Assembly: GCA_903844155.1 (NCBI GenBank)
Contig: CAIMSU010000280.1
Span: 1-64,000, forward strand
Length of the DNA stretch: 64,000 bases
Source of the DNA: an uncultured Pseudomonadota bacterium
GTDB taxonomy: Bacteria > Myxococcota_A > UBA796 > SXON01
Direction: 5' to 3'
The position numbers and the translations under genes are program-made. Below, piece after piece: positions 1 through 11,130 of this stretch. The notes beneath the pieces were generated by a model. It was not told the DNA's origin and ran no database searches. It worked only from the letters and a program-made list of their open reading frames with translations. Position 1 is the stretch's first letter. The number at the start of each line of letters is the position of its first letter.

Positions 1-132
1 GCTACTTCGGCAAGTCAGCGGGCCCGCCGGGAATGATCGTGTTGGGCAGGGGGTGGAGCAGGGTTCTACCATTGGTTCACCTCGTGTCGCACTTTCGGGG
101 CCTTCAACCTGACTGGGAGGCGATGTGACTAG

Positions 133-459
133 AGATCAGTCCACCACCTCCTCCCCTGGCTCAAACCCCCCACCCAAGCCAGCGGCCAAACCGACGCCCT
201 CGACAGCACCGCAGGCGCGCTCCACAGGCTCCTCCCCTGGCTCAAGCCCCCATCGCACGACACCCCCTCCGACGAATCCGACAACGTCGACAGCACCCCC
301 CACGCCATCTACAATCTGCTCCCGTGGCTCCGCCCCACGCCCGACACCACGAGCGATGACGATGCTCCAACCTCCACTCCCGCCGTCCTCGGCCATCTGC
401 AGGACACCCCGTGCGAGGACGCCACCTGCGACGCGGGAGGCTCAGCCTGCGGCTGCTGA
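133..459 (+). other. Open frame without a canonical start: three LLPW-L-K/R-P repeats separated by Asp/Ser/Thr-rich linkers, Cys-rich C-terminus (…PCEDATCDAGGSACGC*)
   Basis: Hand translation from 148: LLPWLKPPTQASGQTDALDSTAGALHRLLPWLKPPSHDTPSDESDNVDSTPHAIYNLLPWLRPTPDTTSDDDAPTSTPAVLGHLQDTPCEDATCDAGGSACGC*. TAG at 130-132 and no ATG/GTG/TTG in frame; possibly the 3' part of a disrupted gene. Confidence 0.35.
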
Positions 460-488
460 CCGCCCCGAACCTCGGTTACACTTCGCCG

Positions 489-1124
489 ATGGAAGCCCTC
501 CAAACCCGCTACACCACCTACGCCGAGTACCTCGCCGCCGAGGAAACATCGGTCGAACGCCACGAGTGGTTCAATGGCCACGTATTCGCGATGGCCGGCG
601 GGACCGAGGAGCACGCCCTGCTTGGCGCTGCCGTGCTCGGTGAGCTTCGGAACGCGCTCCGGGGCCGCCCCTGTCGCCCCCTCTCCTCCGACATGCGCAT
701 TCGCCCCCTTGGCTCCGACGTCGCCTGCTACCCGGACGCCGTCGTCGTCTGCGGCAAGCGCATCCCCCACCCCGAGGATCGCCACACCGTCAGCAACCCC
801 ACCGTGATCGTCGAAGTGCTCTCGCCGTCGACGGAAGTGTTTGATCGAACGGAGAAGTTCGAGAACTACATGACCATGGCGTCCCTCCGCGACTACGTCC
901 TCGTCAGCACCGGCCGCAACCACATCGACCACTACGCCTGGGTGGAGGACGGCGCCTGGATGTTGCGCTCGCATGGGCCGGGCGCCACGTTCCGGCTGAC
1001 GGGCTGCGATGTCGAACTCAGCGTGGATGCCATCTACGAGGGCGTGGAGGCCGCGCGCGAAGCGGATCGCGACGGAATTCCCGAGCCGGGGCCCGTCACT
1101 GGCCGACGACCCGTGAGTCGGTGA
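489..1124 (+). CDS. Uma2 family (DUF820) PD-(D/E)XK endonuclease-like protein
   Basis: MEALQTRYTTYAEYLAAEE…HEWFNGHVFAMAGGT…PDAVVVCG…PTVIVEVLSPSTEVFDRTEKFENYM is typical of the Uma2 family; start ATG 489. Confidence 0.88.
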   Translation: MEALQTRYTTYAEYLAAEETSVERHEWFNGHVFAMAGGTEEHALLGAAVLGELRNALRGRPCRPLSSDMRIRPLGSDVACYPDAVVVCGKRIPHPEDRHTVSNPTVIVEVLSPSTEVFDRTEKFENYMTMASLRDYVLVSTGRNHIDHYAWVEDGAWMLRSHGPGATFRLTGCDVELSVDAIYEGVEAAREADRDGIPEPGPVTGRRPVSR

Positions 1125-1974
1125 TCGCCACGCCCTGATGCCTTGAATCCAGCGCCCCGATCGGCAATTGTGCCGGTCCAGCCGGCTCAGCGACGAGGAA
1201 GGACCGGCCCGCGGTCGTGATGCGCGTGCCCGTCCCCGGCAGGTCCAGCCCGACGTACAAGTGGTTGGGGATGTAATAAAGCGATTCGCCAACGTCGGGA
1301 AACGCTGACCGCACCAGCGCCAGGTACAGGACGGCCTTGCTGTCGCAGTCCCCGCGGTCGCCGTCGATGACCGCGAGCGGGCGACGGTAGGTGTCGCCCG
1401 ACAGACCGTGGGATTCGTAAGGGATCGCCTGGACAAACGTGAGGGCGCGCGCGGCGTAGGTCGACGCGGAGTCGCCGGGTCGCGTGAGGGCAGCGGCGAC
1501 GGGAGCGACGATGGCGGCGTAGTCGACGACGAGGCGGGCGTGCGCGGGCCGGATGAGCCCGTTCACCTCCTCGTAGCCGTGCTGACCGAGGAATTTTGCC
1601 CGGGCGGCCGCGCTCACGCGCTGGGCGGCAGCCGAGGCGGCGTCCGCAGCCCCGGGGTCGGGCGAGGTGGTCGAGACGGCGTAGGACAGCTCATTGCCGT
1701 GAACGGTGACGTCCACGGTCAGGTCCGGGCGAGTCGCGGCCCACGCGCGCACGGCGTCCCCGCGCGCCTGCACGAGCGCGTCCACCGGGTGTGCGCCGGA
1801 CAACGCGAGGTCCGCTTGCACTTCGGTGAGAGGGAGGTCAAAGGCGACGCTGTCACCACCCAGAACGTAGGCGTAATGCCGATCGCGCCCATGATCGTCG
1901 ACGGTTCGCGTCCGGTCCGCCGCGAGCGCAAAGGCGGTCGTTGCGAGCGTCACGAGGAGCCCGGGGGCCGTCAA
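1096..1974 (-). CDS. Transglutaminase-like domain protein (secreted)
   Basis: Signal-like N-terminus; IPYESHGL…GDCDSKAVLYLALVRSAFPDVGESLYYIPNHLYVGLDLPG resembles transglutaminase-core C/H motifs. Confidence 0.6.
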   Translation of the reverse strand: MTAPGLLVTLATTAFALAADRTRTVDDHGRDRHYAYVLGGDSVAFDLPLTEVQADLALSGAHPVDALVQARGDAVRAWAATRPDLTVDVTVHGNELSYAVSTTSPDPGAADAASAAAQRVSAAARAKFLGQHGYEEVNGLIRPAHARLVVDYAAIVAPVAAALTRPGDSASTYAARALTFVQAIPYESHGLSGDTYRRPLAVIDGDRGDCDSKAVLYLALVRSAFPDVGESLYYIPNHLYVGLDLPGTGTRITTAGRSFLVAEPAGPAQLPIGALDSRHQGVAITDSRVVGQ

Positions 1975-2693
1975 TTCACCGCGATCGTCTTGACGATCTT
2001 CGTCTTCACGTCGCTGCGGATCTCGGCCTGGAGCTTCGTGTAGAGCCCAACGTTCTCGGTGGCCTCATCGCCAAACTCGACGGTCTTGGAGTCCTGCTCG
2101 CGCACCTGGTACTTGAATACCTGGAATTCCACGTTGGAACCGTCATCAAACGTGAACCGCCAGTGGTTGCGCGTCGAGATGGTGCCCTTGGATCCGTCCT
2201 TGAGCAGGGCCGTCGACGTCGTCCGCAGCGTGCAGTCGTACATCCACGGCGTCACATCGCTGGAGTAGCTGCAGTCGATGTCGTCGGCGTAGTTTGTGCC
2301 GGGAACGACGGTGATCGTCTTGATGTCGGTCCAGACGGCCGACTTCTCGCTGGAGCCAGCGTCCACGTCCAGGTGGAGCTTCTTTGCGTCGTCGGTCCAG
2401 CCTTCGTCGCCCGAGTAGTCTTCGGTCCGCTCGACGCCCTTGACGTGGCCGGCCTTCGTCGTGCCGTCCGCAAAGGTGATGACCACGTTGAAGCTCGCGT
2501 TGTTCTCGCTCTTCGGCGGCGGCGGTTCAGCGGGCGGCGGCGCTTCAGCAGGCGCAGCGACAGGCGCGGTAGCCGGGGCAGCGGCCGGGGGAGGCGCAGC
2601 GGCCGGCTTCTTGGCGAAGGCGGACGGGGCAAAGAGCAGGATGGACGCGAGCGAAAGGCTGCAGAACACGACCGACGGGCGGGCGAGGGACAT
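1971..2693 (-). CDS. Hypothetical secreted protein, Ala/Pro-rich N-terminal region
   Basis: Signal peptide (LASILLFAPSAFA) followed by a P/A-rich linker; overlaps next gene start by 4 bp. Confidence 0.6.
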   Translation of the reverse strand: MSLARPSVVFCSLSLASILLFAPSAFAKKPAAAPPPAAAPATAPVAAPAEAPPPAEPPPPKSENNASFNVVITFADGTTKAGHVKGVERTEDYSGDEGWTDDAKKLHLDVDAGSSEKSAVWTDIKTITVVPGTNYADDIDCSYSSDVTPWMYDCTLRTTSTALLKDGSKGTISTRNHWRFTFDDGSNVEFQVFKYQVREQDSKTVEFGDEATENVGLYTKLQAEIRSDVKTKIVKTIAVN

Positions 2694-2868
2694 ACGCGGA
2701 CTCCAACGATGCTCTACTAACCATCCGCGGGCCCTCCCGATTCCGGATCACCCCTGCGGGATCCCAATCCGAAGCAGTCGCCCGGCGGATGACAGAAGGT
2801 GACGTCGATTTCGGGCTTGACCGGCGCCCGGATGGCGGGCACCATGAAGGAGTCTGGTCGAGGTTGCG

Positions 2869-3663
2869 ATGCTCCTCCTGCTCCTGACTCCTGGCTGCCT
2901 CCACGGCTTCGCGGCGCCCAGCGACGTCAGCCGGGCCATGACGACGCGGTCAGAGCTGCAGGTCGAGGTCCTCGCCCGGGTGGTCGGGCAGGGCTCCCCA
3001 GCCGCATGGAGCGCGACCGCGTCGACCGAACCCGCCGACGATACCCGCCTGTTGCCCGGCGAGTGCATCCCGGCCCGGCAACGCCTCCCGACGGCGATCC
3101 CCGCAAACGTGCGGTCGCTCGGCCTCGACGGCCCCCTCGTCGCCCCGCTGCTCCCCGCCTCTGGCACCTGGCGCACCGCGAGTGGGCTTGGGGGCGCCGA
3201 CCCCGCCTGGAGCGTCGCCGATCTCGTGTGGTCCAACGGCGATGCCCTGGGCCAGCGGCGACTGGCACGGGCCGTGCAATTCGGCCCGTCACCCGCCGTC
3301 TGGGACGTCGCGGCGGACAGCGCCGGGGTCGCGGTGAAGTGGGATCCGCTCTCCGTGGAACGCGGGAGCCTGGAGGTCACCACGTCGGCGGGCGACCTGC
3401 GGTGCGGTGTCGGCCGAGGCGGCGTCGTCCTCCCGCGCTGGGTGGTGCCCTCAACGCCCGAGGTTCGCCTGCGGAGCGTGCACGAGGGCATTGCCGAGGC
3501 GTCCCCCGGCCTCACCATGCGCGTGCGCGCGGTCATCGAGCGCGTGGTCCCCTTCGATCGGCCGCCTGACGAGGTCGCCCCAAGCGAACTCCCTCCCGCT
3601 CCGCTGCAACCGCCCCCGCTCCCCTCACCCGGCGGCGACGTCGAGGACCCCATCTACGGCTGA
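2869..3663 (+). CDS. Hypothetical lipoprotein
   Basis: MLLLLLTPGCLHGF lipobox-like N-terminus; continuous ORF. Confidence 0.55.
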   Translation: MLLLLLTPGCLHGFAAPSDVSRAMTTRSELQVEVLARVVGQGSPAAWSATASTEPADDTRLLPGECIPARQRLPTAIPANVRSLGLDGPLVAPLLPASGTWRTASGLGGADPAWSVADLVWSNGDALGQRRLARAVQFGPSPAVWDVAADSAGVAVKWDPLSVERGSLEVTTSAGDLRCGVGRGGVVLPRWVVPSTPEVRLRSVHEGIAEASPGLTMRVRAVIERVVPFDRPPDEVAPSELPPAPLQPPPLPSPGGDVEDPIYG

Positions 3664-4979
3664 AAAGGTCGCGCCCAATCCGCGCGTAACGCCGTGAATC
3701 CCTTGCCAGCCGCCTTGATGAGCGTCGTGAACGAGATGCCCCACCAGATCCCGGCCGCGCCGTACCGCGCCGAGAGCATGATCCCCAACGGCACCCGCAG
3801 CACGTTGAGCGGCATCGACCAGAGGAAGATCGGCATGGTCACCCCCGCGCCCGCGAGCACACCCTCCGCGAGCGCTTCGAGCGCGACCAGGGGCTGCGAG
3901 ATCCCGAGGATGCGGGCGTAGATCACCGCCTCGCGCAGCACCGCCGGGTCGTGCGTGAAGGCGCCGCACACGGTCGTTGCCCCAAAGTAGAAGATGACGC
4001 CGGCGAGGGCGCCGGCACCCAGGGTCCACGGGATCGCCAGCTTGGCCCCCGCGATCGCCTGATCCGGCTGTCCGGCCCCCAACCGTCGGCCGACGATGCT
4101 GGAGACGGCCTGGGAGATCCCAAGAAAGACCGGGTAGCTCATGCCCTCCAACGCCGAGAAGCCGATGCCAAGCCCCGCGTTGACCTCCTTGCCGAGCGGG
4201 GAGATCGCGGTGTTCAGCAGCGCCCAGTAGACGGCCGAGTAGGCGAGCGTGTTCACCGAGATCGGCATGCCGATCCGCACGATGCCGGCGTACTCACGCA
4301 ACACGCGCGTGGCGGGGTCCAGGAAGTGTTCCCAACCGACGCCGAACTCACGGCACAACACGTAGAGGCCGATGCCGCTGGCGACGGATCGGGCGACGAT
4401 CGTGGCGACCGCCGTTCCGCCTACGCCGTAGCCCGCGTGGATCATCAGCACGTTGCCCGAGTAGTTGAGGATTGCGGCGAGGATCTGCAACGCCATCATC
4501 GCCCGCGTACGGCCGATCGCGATGAACGCAGCGTCCACGGTGGGGCCCAACGCCGCTGGCAGCCCGCCGATGAGCAGCACCCGCAGGAACCGCAGGGCAT
4601 TGTCGGCCGTCTCACCGGTCAAGCCGAGCAGATCAACCATCGCCGGGGCAAAGACAGCCGCTAACGCTGCGATTCCGAGCCCGATCGCGCCCGCGCCCCA
4701 GAGCGACCGGACGAACACCCGTCGGCGCTCATCCAGATCGCCCGCCCCCGTCGCCCGCGCAAGCAACGGACCCGCGCCCGCCGCCACCAGACAGTGCAGG
4801 GCAAACGCGGCGATCAGCACAAAGACACAGCTCCCCATCGCGGCCTGCGCTGGCGTGCCAAGCTGGTCGGCCGCATGCTGATCGATCACCCGGAACGCGT
4901 TGTTCAGCACAGCGCTCGCCGCCGCCGGGCCCGAGAGCGTCAGCAGCTCGCGGACGGTCACCCGTCCCTCCAGGGTCAT
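3654..4979 (-). CDS. MATE family efflux transporter
   Basis: [49 protein letters not shown]…; multiple TM segments; start CAT at 4977-4979 overlapping upstream stop (ATGA). Confidence 0.85.
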   Translation of the reverse strand: MTLEGRVTVRELLTLSGPAAASAVLNNAFRVIDQHAADQLGTPAQAAMGSCVFVLIAAFALHCLVAAGAGPLLARATGAGDLDERRRVFVRSLWGAGAIGLGIAALAAVFAPAMVDLLGLTGETADNALRFLRVLLIGGLPAALGPTVDAAFIAIGRTRAMMALQILAAILNYSGNVLMIHAGYGVGGTAVATIVARSVASGIGLYVLCREFGVGWEHFLDPATRVLREYAGIVRIGMPISVNTLAYSAVYWALLNTAISPLGKEVNAGLGIGFSALEGMSYPVFLGISQAVSSIVGRRLGAGQPDQAIAGAKLAIPWTLGAGALAGVIFYFGATTVCGAFTHDPAVLREAVIYARILGISQPLVALEALAEGVLAGAGVTMPIFLWSMPLNVLRVPLGIMLSARYGAAGIWWGISFTTLIKAAGKGFTALRADWARPFQP

Positions 4980-6652
4980 CAGCGCGGCGCGATGACGGCG
5001 TAGCTCACGTCGTTGCCGCCACGGGCGGCGATGATCACCTCGCCGGCCGCTGTCACATGCACGGCAATGTCGTCGAGGCGCGCAAGCCCGGTGTCCAGCT
5101 CCACCGACGAGAATCCGGTCGCGACGTTGCCCCAGAACAGCCAGGCCGCGTGGCTGCCGTCCGTCACCGCGACGTACAGGCTCCCGTTCCCCGCGTCGAT
5201 GTCCACCTGGTCCGCGTCCGAGACTGCCAGCGTCGCGCTTGCGCCGTTGTCCTCCACGTACACGCCGCTCCCGGCCTCGCTGGCGGCGAACAGCACGTGT
5301 GTGCCGTACAGGCCGCCCTCCATGTCGTAGATGTCCCAGCCGCTCTCGGTGCCCGCGTCCACGAGGCCGCCGCCGGCCGAATACCCCACCAGCGCGATCT
5401 CCGACTGCGAGCGCTTGCTGACCCGGACCTGCGCGTCCGTGACCATCGCCAGACACGCATCGCTGCCGTACCCGGTGATGTCGTCCGTCACCACGCCCGT
5501 GCCGGAAAAGAGCTGGGCGGGCGTGCCATCCAGCCACGTCAACACCGCGCCGCCGGTGTCGCAGCCGACCACGGACAGCGACCCGTCGGCGTCCAGGCTC
5601 ATCTCGACGTCGTCGAACGTCTGGGCGGTCGACCGGGAAATGCCGGTCGCGCTGGAGGTGTTGGTCGCTACCTCGTAGCTCTCCCCGGCCAGGTACCGGG
5701 TGGTGCCCTTGTGGATGCCATACCCCCAGACCCAGTGGTCGTCGTCCGCCCAGAAGTCCACGCCGGTGTCCCAGCTCCAGCTCGCCCCCCACTCGGAGAA
5801 CAGCGTCGACGTCACGCCGCCGAGGGTGTCCCCCACGTCCAGCGACGACGTCACCGCGCCGGTCGTGTACACGCGGGAGCGATCCGTGAAACTGTCCGCG
5901 AGAAACGTGATGAGGACGGCGTCGCTGGTCTCAGCGATGCGCGGGCCCTGCACGCCGGACGCCGTGTACGTCTCGAGTGAAACGAACGTCGGGCCGTCGT
6001 CGCTGCCGTTGCAGTCGCTGTCGATGGCGTCGCCAAGCACCTCCTTGGCCTCGGGGTTCACGCGGGGATTTGTGTCGTCACAATCCACGCCGCCGCCACT
6101 TGGGTCGTCGTATCCGTCGCCGTCCTGGTCATAGTCGTCGTTGCCGGCGCAGTCACTGTCAACGCCGTCGTACCACACGTCCACCGCGGTCGGGTAGGTC
6201 GAGCCGTCGGTGTCGTTGCAGTCGGCACCTCCGTAGGCAAGCGCATCAAAGCCGTCGTGGTCCTGGTCAAAGTCGTCGTCGCCCGCACAGTCGCTGTCGA
6301 TGCCGTCGTACCAGACTTCGGGGGCGCCCGGGTAGACGCTTGGGTCGTTGGGGGCGCAGTCGCGGGAGTCGGGGACCCCGTCGCCATCGGAGTCGGGGCC
6401 GGCGGTGTCGCCGACGCCTGAAGTGTCTGGTCCGGGGCCCGTGTCCCGACCGCTGTCGCGGGTCACGTCTGTGTCGGTGTCCCCCCCGCTGTCGGGATGA
6501 CTGTCGATGGCCGAGTCAGCTGCCGTGCTGTCCGCCGCGGTGGGTGCGCTGCTGTCCTTCGCGTGGAAGCTCGGCGAACATCCAGCCAGAACAACGACGC
6601 ACAGCACCGATGGTCCAGGGATGCGGTGCGGGCCAGGGCGCGAGGAAAACAC
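4979..6652 (-). CDS. Lipoprotein with MopE-type putative metal-binding repeats
   Basis: [10 protein letters not shown] lipobox; three repeats like [49 protein letters not shown]. Confidence 0.85.
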   Translation of the reverse strand: MFSSRPGPHRIPGPSVLCVVVLAGCSPSFHAKDSSAPTAADSTAADSAIDSHPDSGGDTDTDVTRDSGRDTGPGPDTSGVGDTAGPDSDGDGVPDSRDCAPNDPSVYPGAPEVWYDGIDSDCAGDDDFDQDHDGFDALAYGGADCNDTDGSTYPTAVDVWYDGVDSDCAGNDDYDQDGDGYDDPSGGGVDCDDTNPRVNPEAKEVLGDAIDSDCNGSDDGPTFVSLETYTASGVQGPRIAETSDAVLITFLADSFTDRSRVYTTGAVTSSLDVGDTLGGVTSTLFSEWGASWSWDTGVDFWADDDHWVWGYGIHKGTTRYLAGESYEVATNTSSATGISRSTAQTFDDVEMSLDADGSLSVVGCDTGGAVLTWLDGTPAQLFSGTGVVTDDITGYGSDACLAMVTDAQVRVSKRSQSEIALVGYSAGGGLVDAGTESGWDIYDMEGGLYGTHVLFAASEAGSGVYVEDNGASATLAVSDADQVDIDAGNGSLYVAVTDGSHAAWLFWGNVATGFSSVELDTGLARLDDIAVHVTAAGEVIIAARGGNDVSYAVIAPR

Positions 6653-6678
6653 GCCGCGCGCGTATCACGAAACGCGCT

Positions 6679-8640
6679 CTACCCCGCGAACGCGTCCAGC
6701 TCGTCCACCATCGCCATGCGCTCGAGGATCTCCCGCTTTCGCGGCTTGGCATCCTTGCCCATCAGATCGTTCATGAGCTGCTCGGTCTCCATCCTTCGGC
6801 CATCCGCGATCCGCACGCGGTACAGGCTGCGCTTCTTGGGGTCCATGGTCGTTTCGTACAGGGTCTTCGGGGGCATTTCGCCGAGGCCCTTGAACCGGGT
6901 CACCTCGGGCGTGCTCCGCGGCGGCAGCTTCTTGATGATGCGGTCGCGCTCGACCTCGCTCGCGGCCCAACGCGGCGCCTGCTGCCCAACGTCGATGCGA
7001 AAGAGCGGCGGACAGGCGAGGTACACGTGTCCTGCGTCGATGAGCTTGGGCATGTGACGGTAGAAAAAGGTGAGGAGCAAGGTGGCGATATGGTGGCCGT
7101 CACTGTCGGCGTCCATGAGCAGGATGACCCGGCCATACCGAAGCCGACTGACGTCGAGGTCGCGGCCGACGCCGCACCCAAGCGCGCACACGACGTTGGA
7201 GATCTCCTCGTTCTTCAGCACCTTCTCCAGCGTGCCCGCCTCGGTGTTCAGCACCTTCCCGCGCAGGGGCAGGATCGCCTGGAACTCTCGATCGCGGCCC
7301 TGTTTCGCCGATCCACCGGCCGAATCTCCTTCGACGATGAACAGCTCGGCCACGTCCGCGTCCGAAGAGGAGCAGTCTGAAAGTTTTCCGGGGAGGTTGA
7401 GGCGGTTGTTCACCGGCGACTTGCGTCGGATCTGGTCCTCGACGTTCCGGCTCGCGACCCGCACGCGCGCTGCCTGGATCACGCGCGTGACGACGGCATC
7501 CGCGGCGGTACGGTTCTGGTTCAGCCACCCTTCGAGCGCTTGGCGGATCGCCTGGTCGACGACCGCCTTGACCTCCGGGTTGTTGAGCTTCTCCTTCGTC
7601 TGACCCTGGAACTGTGGGTCGGCGACGAACACGGAGACGATGCAGACGAGGCCCTCGCGGATGTCGTCGGCGGTCAGCACCAGGCCGCGGGGTTGCATGT
7701 CGTGGGTCTCGATGTACGTGCGGACCGCCTTGTTCACCGCGTCGCGAGCACCGGCCTCGTGGGTACCACCGCTTGGATTTGGGACGCCGTTGGCGAAGCA
7801 CGCAAAACGCTCCCGCGACCCGTCCGTCCATGCCATCACGCACTCGACGCGCACGGTGCTCTCCTTGTCCGTCCCCGCCAGCGCGAGCAGCTCGCGGTCG
7901 ACCGTGAACGGCTCGGGATGCACCGGCTTGCGGTCGTCCTTCTTGCACAACAGCGTGAGGTAGTCCCGCAGGCCACCGTCGAACTTGAACTCTGAGTTCT
8001 CGCCCTTCAGCTCGTCCTTGAGCAGGATGCGCAAGCCCTTGTGGATGTACGCTGTGACCTCCAGGCGCTCGCGGACGGTGTCCCCGTCAAAGCCAAGGAC
8101 CCCGAAGATCTCGGGATCCGGCCGGAACCGGGTTGTGGTGCCGGTGCCGCGAACCTCCGCCCCCCGGACCAGCGGGCCGGTGGGTTTTCCCCGGCGAAAC
8201 GTCTGTTTGTGCTCAAAGCCGCCGCGTCGCACGGTCACGGTCATCTCTTCGGACAGCGCGTTCACCACGCTCGACCCGACCCCGTGCAGACCCGCTGATG
8301 TCCGGTAGTTCTTGCCATCAAACTTTCCGCCCGAGTGCAACGTGCAGAGGATCAGCTCCAACGCGGGCTTTTTGTGGACGGGGTGCAGGTCGACGGGAAT
8401 CCCCCGCCCGTTGTCCACCACGCTGGCGCTCCGGCCGTCCGCGTGCAGCGTCACGACAACCGAGCTGGCGTGCCCCTCCATCGCCTCGTCGACCGAATTG
8501 TCGACGATCTCCCACAGCAGATGGTGGAAGCCCTCCGAGCCGGTGCCCCCGATGTACATCCCGGGGCGCTTGCGGACGGGCTCCAGGCCTTCAAGTACGG
8601 TGATCGCGGCGGCGTTGTAGTCAGCGGGCGGCGGTGCCAT
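6679..8640 (-). CDS. parE: DNA topoisomerase IV subunit B (GyrB/ParE family)
   Basis: [23 protein letters not shown]…[15 protein letters not shown]…[30 protein letters not shown]…[18 protein letters not shown]; start CAT 8638-8640. Confidence 0.93.
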   Translation of the reverse strand: MAPPPADYNAAAITVLEGLEPVRKRPGMYIGGTGSEGFHHLLWEIVDNSVDEAMEGHASSVVVTLHADGRSASVVDNGRGIPVDLHPVHKKPALELILCTLHSGGKFDGKNYRTSAGLHGVGSSVVNALSEEMTVTVRRGGFEHKQTFRRGKPTGPLVRGAEVRGTGTTTRFRPDPEIFGVLGFDGDTVRERLEVTAYIHKGLRILLKDELKGENSEFKFDGGLRDYLTLLCKKDDRKPVHPEPFTVDRELLALAGTDKESTVRVECVMAWTDGSRERFACFANGVPNPSGGTHEAGARDAVNKAVRTYIETHDMQPRGLVLTADDIREGLVCIVSVFVADPQFQGQTKEKLNNPEVKAVVDQAIRQALEGWLNQNRTAADAVVTRVIQAARVRVASRNVEDQIRRKSPVNNRLNLPGKLSDCSSSDADVAELFIVEGDSAGGSAKQGRDREFQAILPLRGKVLNTEAGTLEKVLKNEEISNVVCALGCGVGRDLDVSRLRYGRVILLMDADSDGHHIATLLLTFFYRHMPKLIDAGHVYLACPPLFRIDVGQQAPRWAASEVERDRIIKKLPPRSTPEVTRFKGLGEMPPKTLYETTMDPKKRSLYRVRIADGRRMETEQLMNDLMGKDAKPRKREILERMAMVDELDAFAG

Positions 8641-10985
8641 CAGCTCTCCTCCTTGTCGGTGGGTCCAACGGCGGCCTTGCCCAACCGGATGTCGGGGCTG
8701 CGCTTCCACACGGCAAAGTGCCCCCGTTTGAACAGGTTCTTGCCCCGCGCGGCACGACGACCGGCATAGCGCGCGGGTGTCACCACCTCCTCTCGCCCGA
8801 GCGCCGTGTACACACTTGGGCCCAACTTGGGGTCGAGCACGGGCTCGACAGCGAACACCGAGTCCGTCGTGGCCAAAGTCATGGCGACGACGCCCTTCCC
8901 GGCCCCCTTCAACACGCTCACCTCGGCCATGGGGAAGGCGAGCACGTTCCCAAACAGCGACGCGATCGCGACGTGCCCTGTGCCAACGGACACCCAGGCG
9001 TTCACGACGACATCCCGCGGTTCTACGCCTTCTTCGAGCCGCATGTACCGCCGGCCGTTCTTGGTGGACACGTCCTGGAACATCGCGAGGGCCAGGCGCG
9101 CGATGCGTCCGTGAGCGCTGACCGCGACGACGTGGGGGTGCGGCGCGTCCTCGGCCTCCAACGCCACGGTTGGGTCGACTGCCGGGAGCTGCCGCGGGTC
9201 GTTGGACACGACGGCCACGACCGCCTCCTTGTCGGCGAACCCGAAGAAGCGCTGGATCGGGTCCCCAAAGCCGTTGGTCGCCGGGATGGTGTCGACGCGA
9301 AGCGTGTAGGCGCTGCCAAGGTTCGTGTAGAAGGTGATCGTGCTCACCGTGGAGGCGCGAAGGGCCCAACCGACCGTGTCACCCTCCCGGACACGGATCT
9401 TCTCGACACCCGTGACGGAGGCCTGCCGCTTGACATACCCCTGCTGCGTGACCACCACGATCGTGTCCTCCTGCACGATGTAGGCATGCTCGGAGTACGC
9501 CGGCTCGGGCGCGGTCTGCCCGGCCAGCACGGTCCTGCGCGCGACACCGTGCTGCTTTCTCACATCGAGCAGCTCGCTGCGCACCACCCCCCACAACGCC
9601 TCGGCAGACGAAAGGATCGCCCCAAGCTTCTCCGCAGCCGCCCGTTTTTCCGCCAACTCTTCGAGGATCAGGTTGATCTCCAGCCGCGCGAGCTTGTAAA
9701 GCCGAAGCTCCAGGATCGCGTCCACCTGCTCATCATCGAGGCCAAAGCGGTCCATCAGGCGCTCGGCGGCGTCCCGCTTTCCCTCGCTGGCGCGGATGAT
9801 TCGGATCACTTCGTCCAGGATGGGGAAGACCAGCGCGTAGCCTTCCAGGATGTGGATCCGGCGCTGCAGCTCATTGATGTCAAACTCGGTGCGCTTGCGG
9901 ATCGTGTCCCGGCGAAAATCAAGCCAGTACCGCAGTGTTTCGCGCAGGTCCAGCTCGGACGGCGCGCCAACGTCAGGCCGCTCCGTCGGCACCAGCATCG
10001 TGAGGTTCACATGGAATGCGTCCTGCATCTCGGTCTGGCGGTACAGCCACGCGACCGCGGCATCCGCATCTTCAGCGCCGCGAAGCTCCATCACCACGCG
10101 CATCTCATCGCTCGACTCGTCCCGAACGTCGACCAACTGGGGAACCTTGCGCTCACCAATGGCAGCCCCGACCGCCGCCACCCACTTGGACTTCGTCACC
10201 CCAAACGGTAGCGACTTCACGATCACGTAGTGTTTGCGCCCCTTCTGCTCGCGCTCCCAGGTCCCTCGGAGCTTGACCGCACCCCTCCCCTCCGTGTACA
10301 CCGCCAGCAATTCATCCGCGGTGGACGTGATCTCCCCGCCCGTCGGAAAGTCCGGTGCTTTGACCTTTTTCGCCAGGTCCGCGACGGTCGCCTCCGGGTT
10401 GTCGATCAGGTGCACACACGCGTCGATGACCTCCCGCAGGTTGTGGGGCGGGATGCGTGTGGCCATGCCCACGGCGATGCCCTCGACGCCGTTGACCAGC
10501 ACATTGGGGAACTGGGCAGGCAGCAGCACGGGCTCGCTGTGTTGACCGTCGTAGGTCGGCCGGAACGGCACGGTCTGTTGCTTCAACTCGCTCAACAGCT
10601 CGATGGCGATCGGCTGCAGGCGGACCTCGGTGTACCGCATCGCCGCGGCATTGTCCCCGTCCACGCTCCCGAAGTTGCCCTGCCCGTCCACGAGCGGGTG
10701 CAGCAGCGAGAAGTCCTGCGCCATCCGGACCATCGCCTCGTAGATCGCGCTGTCGCCATGCGGATGGTACTTCGCCATCACCTCGCCGACGACGGCCGCG
10801 GACTTGCGGTATCGGGCATCCGGCGTGAGGCGCAGGTTCACGTACATCGCGTAGAGGATGCGGCGTTGGACGGGCTTCAGGCCGTCGCGCACGTCCGGCA
10901 GCGCGCGCGCGGTGATGACCGAGAGCGCGTAGTTGATGTAGCGTTCGCGAACCGCCTCATCGAGGGGGAGATCGACAGGGTCCAT
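8640..10985 (-). CDS. parC: DNA topoisomerase IV subunit A (GyrA/ParC family)
   Basis: [32 protein letters not shown]…[24 protein letters not shown]…[18 protein letters not shown]; no QRRGGKG GyrA-box seen; ATGA overlap with the downstream B subunit. Confidence 0.93.
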   Translation of the reverse strand: MDPVDLPLDEAVRERYINYALSVITARALPDVRDGLKPVQRRILYAMYVNLRLTPDARYRKSAAVVGEVMAKYHPHGDSAIYEAMVRMAQDFSLLHPLVDGQGNFGSVDGDNAAAMRYTEVRLQPIAIELLSELKQQTVPFRPTYDGQHSEPVLLPAQFPNVLVNGVEGIAVGMATRIPPHNLREVIDACVHLIDNPEATVADLAKKVKAPDFPTGGEITSTADELLAVYTEGRGAVKLRGTWEREQKGRKHYVIVKSLPFGVTKSKWVAAVGAAIGERKVPQLVDVRDESSDEMRVVMELRGAEDADAAVAWLYRQTEMQDAFHVNLTMLVPTERPDVGAPSELDLRETLRYWLDFRRDTIRKRTEFDINELQRRIHILEGYALVFPILDEVIRIIRASEGKRDAAERLMDRFGLDDEQVDAILELRLYKLARLEINLILEELAEKRAAAEKLGAILSSAEALWGVVRSELLDVRKQHGVARRTVLAGQTAPEPAYSEHAYIVQEDTIVVVTQQGYVKRQASVTGVEKIRVREGDTVGWALRASTVSTITFYTNLGSAYTLRVDTIPATNGFGDPIQRFFGFADKEAVVAVVSNDPRQLPAVDPTVALEAEDAPHPHVVAVSAHGRIARLALAMFQDVSTKNGRRYMRLEEGVEPRDVVVNAWVSVGTGHVAIASLFGNVLAFPMAEVSVLKGAGKGVVAMTLATTDSVFAVEPVLDPKLGPSVYTALGREEVVTPARYAGRRAARGKNLFKRGHFAVWKRSPDIRLGKAAVGPTDKEES

Positions 10986-11130
10986 GCGGGACCGGGGGGT
11001 CAAGGGGGAGGGGGGACCCGGCGGGAGCCGAGCGGCGGGCCGATCCATGTATCGCGGGAACGCCCGCGAGGGGCCGGTTTTCGCGCCCGATGCTCGGAAA
11101 CGCCCTCTGCGGATCCGAGCGTTTCGCCGG

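Noticed and set aside
309-1436. 375-aa minus-strand ORF
   Set aside because: Antisense to the clearly recognisable Uma2 gene and partly to the transglutaminase-like gene in another frame; high-GC shadow ORF.
2717-2850. Short minus-strand frame MVPAIRAPVKPEIDVTFCHPPGDCFGLGS… between 2693 and 2869
   Set aside because: Only ~43 codons, no recognised family or clear RBS; cannot be supported from sequence alone.
6679-9369. 896-aa ORF as a single gene
   Set aside because: Residues upstream of [32 protein letters not shown] are out-of-frame translation of parC; the true start is 8640.
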